The notes below the pieces were generated by a model. The model was not told the DNA's origin. It did no database searches and was given only the letters and a program-made list of their open reading frames with translations. From assembly GCF_048060095.1 (NCBI RefSeq), contig NZ_JBLUOA010000002.1:434001-498000 (forward strand): a DNA stretch of 64,000 bases, written 5' to 3'. The translations under genes and the position numbers were made by a program. This DNA comes from JBLUOA01 sp048060095. GTDB taxonomy: Bacteria > Pseudomonadota > Alphaproteobacteria > Rhodobacterales > Rhodobacteraceae. Shown here one piece after another: positions 27,747-35,816 of this stretch (its first letter is position 1; every line of letters starts with the position of its first letter).

Positions 27747-28610
27747 ATGAAATATGTGAAGCCGGACAGCTTTGATGCGGCCGCCGCACTGCTTCGGGAT
27801 GAAGAAGGCACCGCCCGCATTCTGGCTGGCGGAACCGATGTGCTGGTGCAATTGAAATCGGAAATGGTCGAACCCGATCTGATCGTCGATCTGAAGCACC
27901 TTGCCGGTATGCGCAGCATCGTGGCCGAGGACGGAGGGTTTCGCATCGGCGCTGGTGTCTCCGGCGCGGAAATGGGAGAACATGACGGCCTAAAGGCGCT
28001 TTGGCCCGGTGTGGTTGAGGGGATGGAGCTGATCGGCTCGACCCAGATCCAAGGCCGCGCAACGATGGTTGGCAACCTCTGCAACGGCTCACCCGCTGCG
28101 GATAGCGTGCCGGGCATGGTCGCGGCCAATGCAACGGCCCGCATCCACGGACCGGATGGCACACGCGACTGCCCGGTGCTCAATATTCCGGTGTCGCCGG
28201 GTAGAACATCACTCGCCAAGGGCGAAATGGTGACGTCGATCTTCCTGCCCGCCCGCCCGGAAAACGCATCGGACGCCTATCTGCGCTTCATCCCGCGCAC
28301 GGAAATGGACATTGCCGTGTCATCCGCGGGGGTCAGCCTTGAACTCGACCGTGACGGCACTTGCACAACAGCGCGGGTCGCGATTGGCGCAGTCGCACCG
28401 ACCGTCCTGCTGGTCGAAGCGGCGGGAGCCGCGCTGACCGGAACCAAGCCCGATGCCGCAGCCATCGCCAAGCTGGTCGAGGCCGTCGAAGCCGCGTGCT
28501 CTCCCATCGACGACAAACGCGGGACCGTCGAATTCAGAACCAAAACCGCCGGGGTGCTGGCCAAGCGCGCTGCCCTCATCGCCTATTCCCGCGCCGGAGG
28601 TCAGACATGA
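27747..28610 (+). CDS. molybdenum hydroxylase FAD-binding subunit
   Basis: 287 aa, the medium subunit of xanthine dehydrogenase/CO dehydrogenase-type enzymes. FAD motifs ILAGGTDVLVQLK and QGRATMVGNLCNGSPAADS are intact. It passes electrons from the Fe-S subunit to the final acceptor. The start at 27747 was chosen because homologues begin with MKYVKP-like sequence; the frame is open 60 bp further upstream. Its stop overlaps the small-subunit start (ATGA). Order is FAD, Fe-S, Mo. Confidence 0.9.
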   Translation: MKYVKPDSFDAAAALLRDEEGTARILAGGTDVLVQLKSEMVEPDLIVDLKHLAGMRSIVAEDGGFRIGAGVSGAEMGEHDGLKALWPGVVEGMELIGSTQIQGRATMVGNLCNGSPAADSVPGMVAANATARIHGPDGTRDCPVLNIPVSPGRTSLAKGEMVTSIFLPARPENASDAYLRFIPRTEMDIAVSSAGVSLELDRDGTCTTARVAIGAVAPTVLLVEAAGAALTGTKPDAAAIAKLVEAVEAACSPIDDKRGTVEFRTKTAGVLAKRAALIAYSRAGGQT

Positions 28611-29083
28611 AGAACGCCCACATCTCCACCACGATCAATGGCGACGAGGTTGATTTCATCTGCGCGCCTGATGAAACCCTGCTCGACGTTCTGCGCGACC
28701 GTTTGGGCATGACCGGTTCGAAAGAAGGCTGCGGCACCGGCGATTGCGGCGCGTGTAGCGTGACGCTGAACGGGCGGCTTGTCTGTTCCTGCCTCGTGCT
28801 TGGGGCCGAAGTCGATGGCGCGTCAATCGACACGATCGAGGGCATGGCGGAGGGCGACAACCTCCACCCCTTGCAACGTGTGTTCATCGACAACGCCGCG
28901 CTACAATGCGGCATCTGCACGCCCGGTATTTTGGTCGCCGCGCGGTCGTTGCTTGAGAAAAACCCGGACCCGACGGAAACCGAAATCCGCTATTGGCTTG
29001 CCGGAAACCTCTGCCGGTGCACCGGCTATGACAAGATCATCAAGGCGGTGCAAACCGCCGCGGCCGAGATGAGGAGCGCCTGA
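28607..29083 (+). CDS. molybdenum hydroxylase [2Fe-2S] subunit
   Basis: 158 aa. A plant-type ferredoxin cluster (GCGTGDCGACSVTLNG with a fourth Cys at LVCSC) precedes the second, helical cluster domain (CGICTPG... and CRCTGY), so both 2Fe-2S sites are complete. It relays electrons from the molybdopterin site to FAD. The start overlaps the FAD subunit's stop by 4 bp, and the large subunit begins 1 bp after its own stop. Confidence 0.94.
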   Translation: MKNAHISTTINGDEVDFICAPDETLLDVLRDRLGMTGSKEGCGTGDCGACSVTLNGRLVCSCLVLGAEVDGASIDTIEGMAEGDNLHPLQRVFIDNAALQCGICTPGILVAARSLLEKNPDPTETEIRYWLAGNLCRCTGYDKIIKAVQTAAAEMRSA

Positions 29084-29084
29084 C

Positions 29085-31325
29085 ATGGCTTTAGACGCTG
29101 GAAACAAACGGGAATTCAAAGTCGTTGGGACGCGGGTCAGTCGCCCGGACGGCCTTGATAAAGTCACCGGCAAGGCGATGTATGGGGCCGACGCATCCGC
29201 CCCCGGCATGTTGATCGGGCGAGTGTTGCGCAGCCCCCACGCCCATGCCCGTATCGTATCAATCGACACCTCGGCCGCAGAGGCGCTGAAAGGCGTGAAA
29301 GCCGTCGTCACTTCCGCCGATTTCGGTGATCCGGGCGATGATTTTCACCGCGATATCCGCGACAACGTGCTGGCCCGCGGTAAGGTTCTTTACGACGGCC
29401 ACGCGGTTGCCGCCGTGGCCGCCATCAGCAAATCCGTCGCGAAAGACGCGCTGCGGCTGATTGATGTGGTCTACGAGGAGCTTCCGCACGTCACCGACGT
29501 CGATGCCGCGATGGCCCCCGACTCCCCTGTGGTTCAGGAAGGCCGTGCGGATGAAAGCGTGCCCGAAGGCTGGTCGCAGAACGTCACGGGGCATTGTGAA
29601 TTTGGCCACGGCGATGTTGAGGCCGGATTCGCCAAGGCCGACACCATCGTCGAACGCACCTTCAAAACCGCCGCGACCCATCAGGGCTATATCGAACCCC
29701 ACGCGTGCCTTGCCACCCTCGGCAATGATGGCCGGGGAGAACTTTGGTGCTGCACCCAGGGTCCGTATCTGGTCCGCTCCGTCTGCGCCGCTATTCTGGG
29801 GATCGAGGCCAGCCAACTTCGCGTCACGGCCTCAGAAATCGGTGGCGGATTTGGCGGCAAGACTACGGTGTTCATTGAACCCGTCGCGCTGGCGCTGGCC
29901 CGCAAGTCCGGCAAACCCGTGAAGATGGTCATGCGCCGGGATGAAGTGTTCCGCGCCACGGGGCCAACGGTTTCGGCTTCTATGGACGTCAAAATCGGCA
30001 TGACAAAAGACGGGCACATTACCGCTGGCCAAGCGAAATTGCGCTATCAGGGCGGCGCGTTTCCGAACGAAACGGTCGTGATGGGCGCGCAGTCTGCCTT
30101 TGCTGCCTACGATCTTGAAGCGGTGCAAACCCTCGGCTGGAACGTGATGACCAACCGCCCGAAGGAAGTCGCCTACCGCGCGCCGGGGGCGCCGATGGCG
30201 ATCTACGCGGTGGAAAGCGTCGTTGATGAGCTTTGCCAGAAGCTGAAGCTCGACCCGCTAGAGGTCCGCCTGCAAAACGCCGCCCGCAAGGGAACGCTGT
30301 CGTCCTACGGGCCGACCTTCAACGATATCGGCCTCGCCGCAACCCTTGAGGCAGCCAAGGCGCATCCGCATTACAGCGCACCGCTTGGCCCCAGACAGGG
30401 GCGCGGACTGTCCTGCGGTTTCTGGTTCAACTTTGGTGGCAACACCTGCGTTTCGCTGAACTTGAACCCCGATGGCACCGTCGGCGTGGCTGAGGGGAAC
30501 CCGGATATCGGTGGTTCTCGCGCATCGATTTCAATGATGGCGGCGGAGGAGCTGGGCATCCCTTACGATAAGGTCCGCACGGTCATCACCGACACGAACT
30601 CCCTCGGCTTCAACGACACGACCGACGGTAGCCGTGTCACCTTCGCGGTCGGCCTCGCCACCATCGAAGCGGCCCGCGCAGCGATCAAAGTCATGTGCGC
30701 CCGTGTCGCGAAAATCTGGGGCATCGACGAGGACGCCGTCGTTTGGGAAGACGGTGCGGCGAAACCCTCCGGCCCAAACGCGGGTGAGTTTCCTCCGATG
30801 AGCATCGCAGAAATCGCCGCCATTGCCGACAACACCGGTGGCCCCATCGCGGGCCATCACGAGGTCAACGCCGATGGCGCTGGCGTCAGCTTTGGCGTCC
30901 ATCTTGTCGACGCGGAGGTCGATCCCGAAACTGGCGCGACCAAAATCCTGCGCTACACGGTGTTTCAGGATGCGGGCAAAGCTGTGCATCCCGACTATGT
31001 CGAAGGGCAGATGCAAGGTGGTGCCGTTCAGGGGATCGGCTGGGCGTTGAACGAAGAATATATCTACGGCGAAGACGGTCGTCTGCAAAACCCCGGCTTC
31101 CTTGATTATCGCGTGCCAGTCGCATCCGACCTGCCAGAGATTGATACGGTGATCCTCGAAATCCCCAATCCCGGCCACCCTTATGGAGTTAGGGGTGTCG
31201 GTGAAACACCAATTGTCCCACCGCTCGCCGCGATCTCGAACGCCGTATCCCGTGCGACCGGAGTGCGCATGACGGAACTGCCGATGTCCCCGCCGAAACT
31301 GCTGAAAGCGATGTCCGGGCAATAG
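29085..31325 (+). CDS. molybdenum hydroxylase molybdopterin-binding large subunit (xanthine dehydrogenase family)
   Basis: 746 aa. Molybdopterin segments EIGGGFGGKT and VAYRAPGAPMAIYAVES and the catalytic glutamate in GVRGVGETPIVPP near the C-terminus are present. The CO dehydrogenase active-site loop (AYRCSFR type) is absent, so it is not a true CO dehydrogenase. The family hydroxylates carbons next to ring nitrogens or aldehydes using water. The substrate is unknown. Linkage to a TRAP transporter and PxpBC suggests an N-heterocycle converted to a lactam (inference). Confidence 0.9.
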   Translation: MALDAGNKREFKVVGTRVSRPDGLDKVTGKAMYGADASAPGMLIGRVLRSPHAHARIVSIDTSAAEALKGVKAVVTSADFGDPGDDFHRDIRDNVLARGKVLYDGHAVAAVAAISKSVAKDALRLIDVVYEELPHVTDVDAAMAPDSPVVQEGRADESVPEGWSQNVTGHCEFGHGDVEAGFAKADTIVERTFKTAATHQGYIEPHACLATLGNDGRGELWCCTQGPYLVRSVCAAILGIEASQLRVTASEIGGGFGGKTTVFIEPVALALARKSGKPVKMVMRRDEVFRATGPTVSASMDVKIGMTKDGHITAGQAKLRYQGGAFPNETVVMGAQSAFAAYDLEAVQTLGWNVMTNRPKEVAYRAPGAPMAIYAVESVVDELCQKLKLDPLEVRLQNAARKGTLSSYGPTFNDIGLAATLEAAKAHPHYSAPLGPRQGRGLSCGFWFNFGGNTCVSLNLNPDGTVGVAEGNPDIGGSRASISMMAAEELGIPYDKVRTVITDTNSLGFNDTTDGSRVTFAVGLATIEAARAAIKVMCARVAKIWGIDEDAVVWEDGAAKPSGPNAGEFPPMSIAEIAAIADNTGGPIAGHHEVNADGAGVSFGVHLVDAEVDPETGATKILRYTVFQDAGKAVHPDYVEGQMQGGAVQGIGWALNEEYIYGEDGRLQNPGFLDYRVPVASDLPEIDTVILEIPNPGHPYGVRGVGETPIVPPLAAISNAVSRATGVRMTELPMSPPKLLKAMSGQ

Positions 31326-31327
31326 CG

Positions 31328-31573
31328 ATGGTGCGGGTAAAGCTTTGGGGGTCGCTGCGAAACCTTGTCGACGGGCAGGCGGTGATTGAAGTTGAGGCGA
31401 GCAACTTCAAAGAACTGCTCGACGCGCTCGAAACGCAATATCCCGCGTTGAAGCCGCAGATCGAACGCGGTGTGTCATTCGCCGTCGATGGGGTGATTTA
31501 CCGGGAAGCGTGGTTCACGCCGATCAACGAAGAAAACGAAATCGTCCTTTTGCCTTATATGGTCGGCGGCTGA
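31328..31573 (+). CDS. MoaD/ThiS-like ubiquitin-fold sulfur carrier protein
   Basis: 81 aa ending in VGG, the C-terminal di-glycine that is thiocarboxylated in MoaD and ThiS. The beta-grasp pattern VRVKLWGSLRNLV... and EIVLLPYMVGG fits the family. It begins 2 bp after the large-subunit stop, so it is the last gene of the hydroxylase operon. A role in supplying sulfur for the cofactor or Mo=S ligand is plausible but not shown. A strong terminator follows. Confidence 0.82.
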   Translation: MVRVKLWGSLRNLVDGQAVIEVEASNFKELLDALETQYPALKPQIERGVSFAVDGVIYREAWFTPINEENEIVLLPYMVGG

Positions 31574-31588
31574 ACCCCAGAAATGCGA

Positions 31589-31620
31589 AAAGCCGCGCCC
31601 ATTTGGGCGCGGCTTTCCGT
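31589..31620. terminator. bidirectional terminator between the MoaD-like gene and the Flp pilins
   Basis: A perfect 12-bp stem AAAGCCGCGCCC/GGGCGCGGCTTT (31589-31600 and 31605-31616) has a 4-nt loop. The flanking A and T runs let it act on both the plus-strand operon and the convergent pilin genes. Confidence 0.88.
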
Positions 31621-31637
31621 TTTGTATGACCGACTGA

Positions 31638-31823
31638 TTAGTAGGTGTTGATCAGGTCAGATGTCAGCTCGCCCGAGATCAGGTCGCCGAGGTCTGCGGT
31701 GGACTGGCCAACCGAAGCCATGACTGCGATGCCGAGGCCAACGATGCCTGCGGTCAGAACAACCCAGTCAACGGTGACTGCGCCGGATTCGTCTTTTGCG
31801 AAGTTTTTGATAAAGTTAAGCAT
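31638..31823 (-). CDS. Flp family type IVb pilin, copy 1
   Basis: 61 aa. A short basic leader (MLNFIKNFAKDESG) runs into a hydrophobic helix VTVDWVVLTAGIVGLGIAVM, the pattern of Flp/Fap pilins, which are cleaved by a prepilin peptidase and assembled by a Tad system. GGAGAATAC precedes the start. The C-terminal half is nearly identical to copy 2. No tad assembly genes lie in the window. Confidence 0.88.
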   Translation of the reverse strand: MLNFIKNFAKDESGAVTVDWVVLTAGIVGLGIAVMASVGQSTADLGDLISGELTSDLINTY

Positions 31824-32041
31824 TGTATTCTCCGTATATTCTCTGTGTGTGTTTCTGTGTGACTTAGTAGGTGTTGATCAGGTCAGACGTCAGTTCGCCC
31901 GAGATCAGGTCGCCCAGGTCCGCTGTGGACTGGCCAACCGACGCCATGATTGCGATGCCGAGGCCAACGATGCCTGCGGTCAAAACAACCCAGTCAACGG
32001 TGACTGCGCCGGATTCGTCTTTTGCAAAGTTCTTTGCGAAT
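31641..32041. repeat. tandem duplication of the Flp pilin coding region
   Basis: The roughly 175-bp segments 31641-31815 and 31867-32041 are about 90% or more identical by eye, with differences mainly at third codon positions. The upstream leaders diverge. This indicates a duplication kept under protein-level selection. Confidence 0.8.
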
Positions 32042-32055
32042 GCGATCAGTTTCAT
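31864..32055 (-). CDS. Flp family type IVb pilin, copy 2
   Basis: 63 aa, starting at ATG 32055 (MKLIAFAKNF) behind GGGAAC. From residue 9 onward it matches copy 1 except for an Ile/Val exchange; only the extreme N-termini differ. It lies upstream of copy 1 on the same strand with 40 bp between them. The pair arose by tandem duplication. Confidence 0.88.
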   Translation of the reverse strand: MKLIAFAKNFAKDESGAVTVDWVVLTAGIVGLGIAIMASVGQSTADLGDLISGELTSDLINTY

Positions 32056-32688
32056 TTTAGTTCCCTCGTAGTTCTCTAAACTCGTTTCCACTCACCGTGA
32101 CGTCCCTAGAGGTTGCTCTCGCTGACCCATGTCGCCTTGGCATGAGACGATATAGCCCCCCGAATGGGGCAACACTTGGGCGCACATCGTACATTTTTGT
32201 AGTTCGTTAACTTTTCATGGAACGAGTGGATTTGCGTTTATTTACGGCAGTTTTTGCCTCTGACCGGGGCACGAAAGCTCTAGAAAATTCATTTATGACA
32301 GTGCGTTAGGAAAAATTATCCGAATTGGATACCAGACGCCGCTTATTGCGATAAAAAGCGCACCGCAGGCGAATCTGACCCGAATTTTTCATTCCTTGCG
32401 CCTGCGATGCCCGATTTTATCGACCCGCCATTTGCAAAGAATAGTGAAACAAACCGCCGAATTTTCACGGGTCGTCACCAGATGGCATAACAATCGGGCG
32501 ATGTCGCCAATTGGTAAAGGTGCAGCAAAGAGAATCGGATTCCCGTTAACATACTGATTAAGTTATGAAATACTCCTAGACTCGTCAATTTCAACAACGG
32601 ACTTGTCTAAAAGACCAAGTAGGTGCATCCGCCGAACTGCTTTAAATTTCAGGGATTGAAACCAAATACTTTGTTTGAGAGTTAGCAA
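32056..32688. other. 633-bp AT-richer intergenic region upstream of the Flp pilins and the Hint gene
   Basis: No convincing gene is seen. The region must hold the divergent promoters of the pilins and the Hint-domain gene. A short hairpin GCCCC-CGAAT-GGGGC lies near 32158, and a near-CtrA motif (TTAA-N8-TTAA) at 32546-32561. Base composition is visibly more AT-rich than the surroundings. Confidence 0.5.
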
Positions 32689-33261
32689 ATGGCAGTTCGC
32701 CACGATTTTGATGATGCCGCCGATCAATTGGCGGTTCTGGAAAACATAAAAAATGTGCTGCGAGCAGACGACGCGGGCAAAGCGCCCCCTATTGCGAAGG
32801 TGAAACCGAACCCCGTGCCGACGACAGATGTAAATCAATGGACGATTGACGGAATCGCGGGGCAGACCCGCGTTTCGACGTCTTTCGGGGATGTACCGTC
32901 TGAACTGCTGCGCAAAAACGACATGGTGCGCTCGATCTCGGGCGACTTCAAGCGGATCGTCTGGATTGATCGTATTCGACTTGATGAAGGTTTCATGTCC
33001 CGCCATCCAGAGGCTTACCCGATCCACATACGCGCCAACGCGTTTGGAAAGGGCATCCCGGCCCGCGATATTGAGGTTTCGCCGTGCCATCGTTTGCGCG
33101 TTGATCGTTTCACCAACGGAAGCGTCGTGGCGGAATCGCTACTGCATCGTCCGGGCGTGACTCGTGCGCCCCACCCACACGTCACCTACACGCAGTTCCA
33201 TTGCGACGGCGACACTATGGTTAAGGTCGAAAACCTATGGGCGGAAAGCCGGAAGCGGTAA
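32689..33261 (+). CDS. degenerate Hint (Hedgehog/intein) domain protein
   Basis: 190 aa. From about residue 50 it resembles the Hint domains common in Rhodobacteraceae: a GDVPSELLRKNDMVRSI-like segment, then IVWIDRI and the block-B-like DIEVSPCHRLRVD. The N-terminal Cys or Ser that would attack the peptide bond is missing; the expected position reads IAGQTRV. Self-splicing is therefore unlikely. No signal peptide is evident. It converges on the adenylation-carrier gene with 1 bp between stop codons. Confidence 0.65.
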   Translation: MAVRHDFDDAADQLAVLENIKNVLRADDAGKAPPIAKVKPNPVPTTDVNQWTIDGIAGQTRVSTSFGDVPSELLRKNDMVRSISGDFKRIVWIDRIRLDEGFMSRHPEAYPIHIRANAFGKGIPARDIEVSPCHRLRVDRFTNGSVVAESLLHRPGVTRAPHPHVTYTQFHCDGDTMVKVENLWAESRKR

Positions 33262-33262
33262 A

Positions 33263-35017
33263 TCAGCCGGACCCTCCTGCCTTGATCAACGCCTCTACTT
33301 GGCCGAGTGATGTAATTTCCGCGATTTCACTGGCAGAAAAGACGACGTCAAACGCCTCCTCCAACTCCTCGATCAGTGCCATATGCGCGAGGGAGTCCCA
33401 CCCTTCGGTGTTGAACGGTGTGGAGTCGGGATGAAGCGCACTGACCGGCACTTTGAAGCAAGCGGAAGCGAGCGAATAGACCGTTTCTTCGCTTGAATTG
33501 GTGTCTCCCCCCCCGGCGTGCACCAACTCCGCGACAATAACCTTGCCGGAAGCACCTCGCGGCAGTTTATCGACCATCCGTATCTCTGCCGGAACACGCT
33601 CTGGCGACAGGTTCTCGCGGCAGAACGTCCAGATGTCATCGCGTGCGACTGTGTCGCTGGAGACTGCGGCGACTAATCGTTCACCGCGGATGTCGTCCGG
33701 CTCTCCGAAAACGTAGGCTTCGCTGATCCCCACCATGGAGGAGATCACCTCGGCGATGCCTTCCGGGTAAATCGTGACCCCGGCCGAGACAATCGCGGTT
33801 TTCTTGCGCCCAGCAAATTCCAGCAGCCCGTCGTCGGCTTCCCGCACCAAATCACCTGTGTGAAACACCTCGCCTTTCAGCACTTCGGCGGTCAATTTGG
33901 GCGCGTTGAAGTAGCCGCGCATGATCGTCGGCCCGGACAGCGTCAATTCCCCAACCTGCCCATGCGGAACCCGATGCCCGTCCTTATCAACGATCCTGGC
34001 CTCGACCCTAACCGCGCGGCCAATCGACCCAATCCGGCGGGTGTCATCGGATGGGCCAGCAAAAACGGCGTCGCACACGACCTCACTTAGCCCATAGGCG
34101 TTTGCGACAGGGACGCCGAACGCCTCTTCGAACCGTGACCAAAGTGGCGTGTTCAGATGGTCGGCGCTCGATAGCAAGAACCGAAAGTTCGGTGTGTTGA
34201 ACGCGGAGCGCTGGTCTTGCCCCACGCGGTCAATGATCCGCAACATGGCAGGGACGGTGATGAAATGCGTGATCCCGTCGATCGCGACAGAGTCCAGTAT
34301 CATCGGCACGTTCTGAACCGAGAACTCTACCCTGCGATAAACTGTGCCGCCAAACCAAAGCGCCGTCAGCGGCCCGCGGATCAGCCCGTCGACATGGTGC
34401 AGCGGCAGCAAGTTCAACAGGCGCGTGTCCGTGTCAAAGCCGTAAACTTCCGCGAAAACCTCAAACTGTGCGGTCAAATTGGCATAGGTCAGCTCTACCG
34501 CTTTCGGCGCGGAGGTCGTGCCTGATGTAAAGATCATCAACGCGATTTCTGGCGGCGCAGTCCCTTCGGGCAGCCGTTTGCGCGGTGAGGCATCCACAAA
34601 TAGCACCGCGTTGTCGACCTCGACCATTTGCCCCGACGGAATGTTGGCTTGCCCCCGGATCACCGCAAGCGTTTCACCGTCCGCAAAGATTGCCGCCGGG
34701 CGACAGGTTCCTAGCAGTTCCATCGCCTCTGAGGGTTTCGCATTCGCGTCACCCATCACCGGGGCGAGGCCTGCGCGAAGGGCGGCGATCACCAGCAGGA
34801 TCAGCATTCGATCATCCCGGCAGAACAGCGCGATGCGATCACCAGCGATCAGGCCGAGCGCGGCGAAGCCGCCGATGAGCCGGTCAGTTTCTGTGACAAC
34901 ATCCTCTCGGTCCAGCAGCCCATCTTCCAGAACCGCCAGTGGCGCGTCGGTGCCATCCAGCCGCGCCTCTATCGCCTCGCGAAAGCGGGCGAAGTCGCTC
35001 TCCGAAAGCTCACCCAT
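33263..35017 (-). CDS. acyl/aminoacyl adenylation-carrier protein didomain (NRPS-like)
   Basis: 584 aa. An AMP-binding adenylation domain (about residues 20-490) has the phosphate loop FTSGTTSAPK near residue 160 and FHTGDLVRE with the later AGVTIYPEGIAE hinge region. A C-terminal carrier domain follows, with the phosphopantetheine serine in GWDSLAH near residue 541. It should activate an acyl or amino acid and load it on its own carrier domain. No condensation domain is present. The ATG at 35017 overlaps the thioesterase stop by 8 bp, making it the last gene of a four-gene coupled operon. Substrate is unknown. Confidence 0.88.
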   Translation of the reverse strand: MGELSESDFARFREAIEARLDGTDAPLAVLEDGLLDREDVVTETDRLIGGFAALGLIAGDRIALFCRDDRMLILLVIAALRAGLAPVMGDANAKPSEAMELLGTCRPAAIFADGETLAVIRGQANIPSGQMVEVDNAVLFVDASPRKRLPEGTAPPEIALMIFTSGTTSAPKAVELTYANLTAQFEVFAEVYGFDTDTRLLNLLPLHHVDGLIRGPLTALWFGGTVYRRVEFSVQNVPMILDSVAIDGITHFITVPAMLRIIDRVGQDQRSAFNTPNFRFLLSSADHLNTPLWSRFEEAFGVPVANAYGLSEVVCDAVFAGPSDDTRRIGSIGRAVRVEARIVDKDGHRVPHGQVGELTLSGPTIMRGYFNAPKLTAEVLKGEVFHTGDLVREADDGLLEFAGRKKTAIVSAGVTIYPEGIAEVISSMVGISEAYVFGEPDDIRGERLVAAVSSDTVARDDIWTFCRENLSPERVPAEIRMVDKLPRGASGKVIVAELVHAGGGDTNSSEETVYSLASACFKVPVSALHPDSTPFNTEGWDSLAHMALIEELEEAFDVVFSASEIAEITSLGQVEALIKAGGSG

Positions 35018-35816
35018 CCGCCGCCTCCCGCATCGCGGTTGCGATAGCGGCAACCGACGCAGGGCTTTTCAACAATCCAAGGTGGTCGCCAGCCAGTTCA
35101 TGCACATCCAAGCCGTTATCAATCAGTCTGCCCCACCCCAGATCAGGCTCGGCGTCGACATTTGTGGGCTCATCGACAGCACGCAAAAGTGTCGCGGCAC
35201 CGCCCTGCCACGAACTTGGTCGATAGGCCTCAAGCGCGTGATACATCGCCCGAACAATCGCGCGATGGCCTTCGGAATAGCCGCTTGTATCAAGCTCAAT
35301 CAATCCAAACCCGCAGAGGAAATCGGGATCAGGCCGCAACCCCAGCACCTTACGCCAGTTCTTCGCGAAATACCGCGCGGCGTAGGAGAGTTCCGCGACA
35401 GGCGCCCGCAACAGCCTGCTGTCACGCAAATATCGGGCAACGCGGGTGTCAAACAGCCAAAGCCGGTCGAAGCCATGCCCGCCCGATTGCAAATGCCGCG
35501 CGGTTTCGTAGGCGAGATAGCCGGCAAAGGAAAATCCGGCGAGATGGATAGGCCGCGGCAGGTCGGCTTGCGCGATGTCCGACGCGAAACGCTCGCCCAG
35601 ATCAGGCACGGAATGCTGGCCCAGTTGCGCCGAAATTTCCCGACCCAAACGGACGCCGATGCAATTGAAGTTGTCGGAAAGCTCCGCCACCAGCGGCTTG
35701 GCGTAAAGCACGTTGCCGCCGAGATCCGGCAGAAAAATGAGCGTCCCCCGGGGGGCTGCCCCGCCTATGCGGAACAGGGTGTCTGGCAGGTCGGTCGTGT
35801 GTTCCGCGCCATTCAT
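35010..35816 (-). CDS. NRPS/PKS-type thioesterase (alpha/beta hydrolase)
   Basis: 268 aa, beginning at ATG 35816. FLPDLGGNVLYAKPLVAEL is the typical thioesterase N-terminal strand-loop. The nucleophile Ser sits in GFSFAGYLAYE (near residue 95) and the catalytic His in AGDHLGLL (near 242). It probably releases the product tethered to the neighbouring carrier domain, or removes misloaded groups. ATGA overlap with the upstream GGT-family gene and 8-bp overlap with the downstream adenylation gene show translational coupling. Confidence 0.85.
   Translation of the reverse strand: MNGAEHTTDLPDTLFRIGGAAPRGTLIFLPDLGGNVLYAKPLVAELSDNFNCIGVRLGREISAQLGQHSVPDLGERFASDIAQADLPRPIHLAGFSFAGYLAYETARHLQSGGHGFDRLWLFDTRVARYLRDSRLLRAPVAELSYAARYFAKNWRKVLGLRPDPDFLCGFGLIELDTSGYSEGHRAIVRAMYHALEAYRPSSWQGGAATLLRAVDEPTNVDAEPDLGWGRLIDNGLDVHELAGDHLGLLKSPASVAAIATAMREAADG

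Noticed and set aside
29085..31325. Aerobic CO dehydrogenase (coxMSL) reading of the molybdenum hydroxylase
   Set aside because: The subunit order fits, but the large subunit has VAYRAPGAP in place of the CO dehydrogenase active-site loop.
32546..32561. TTAA-N8-TTAA upstream of the Hint gene as a CtrA site
   Set aside because: Spacing is 8 rather than 7. A similar N8 pair at 45092-45107 was also not counted.
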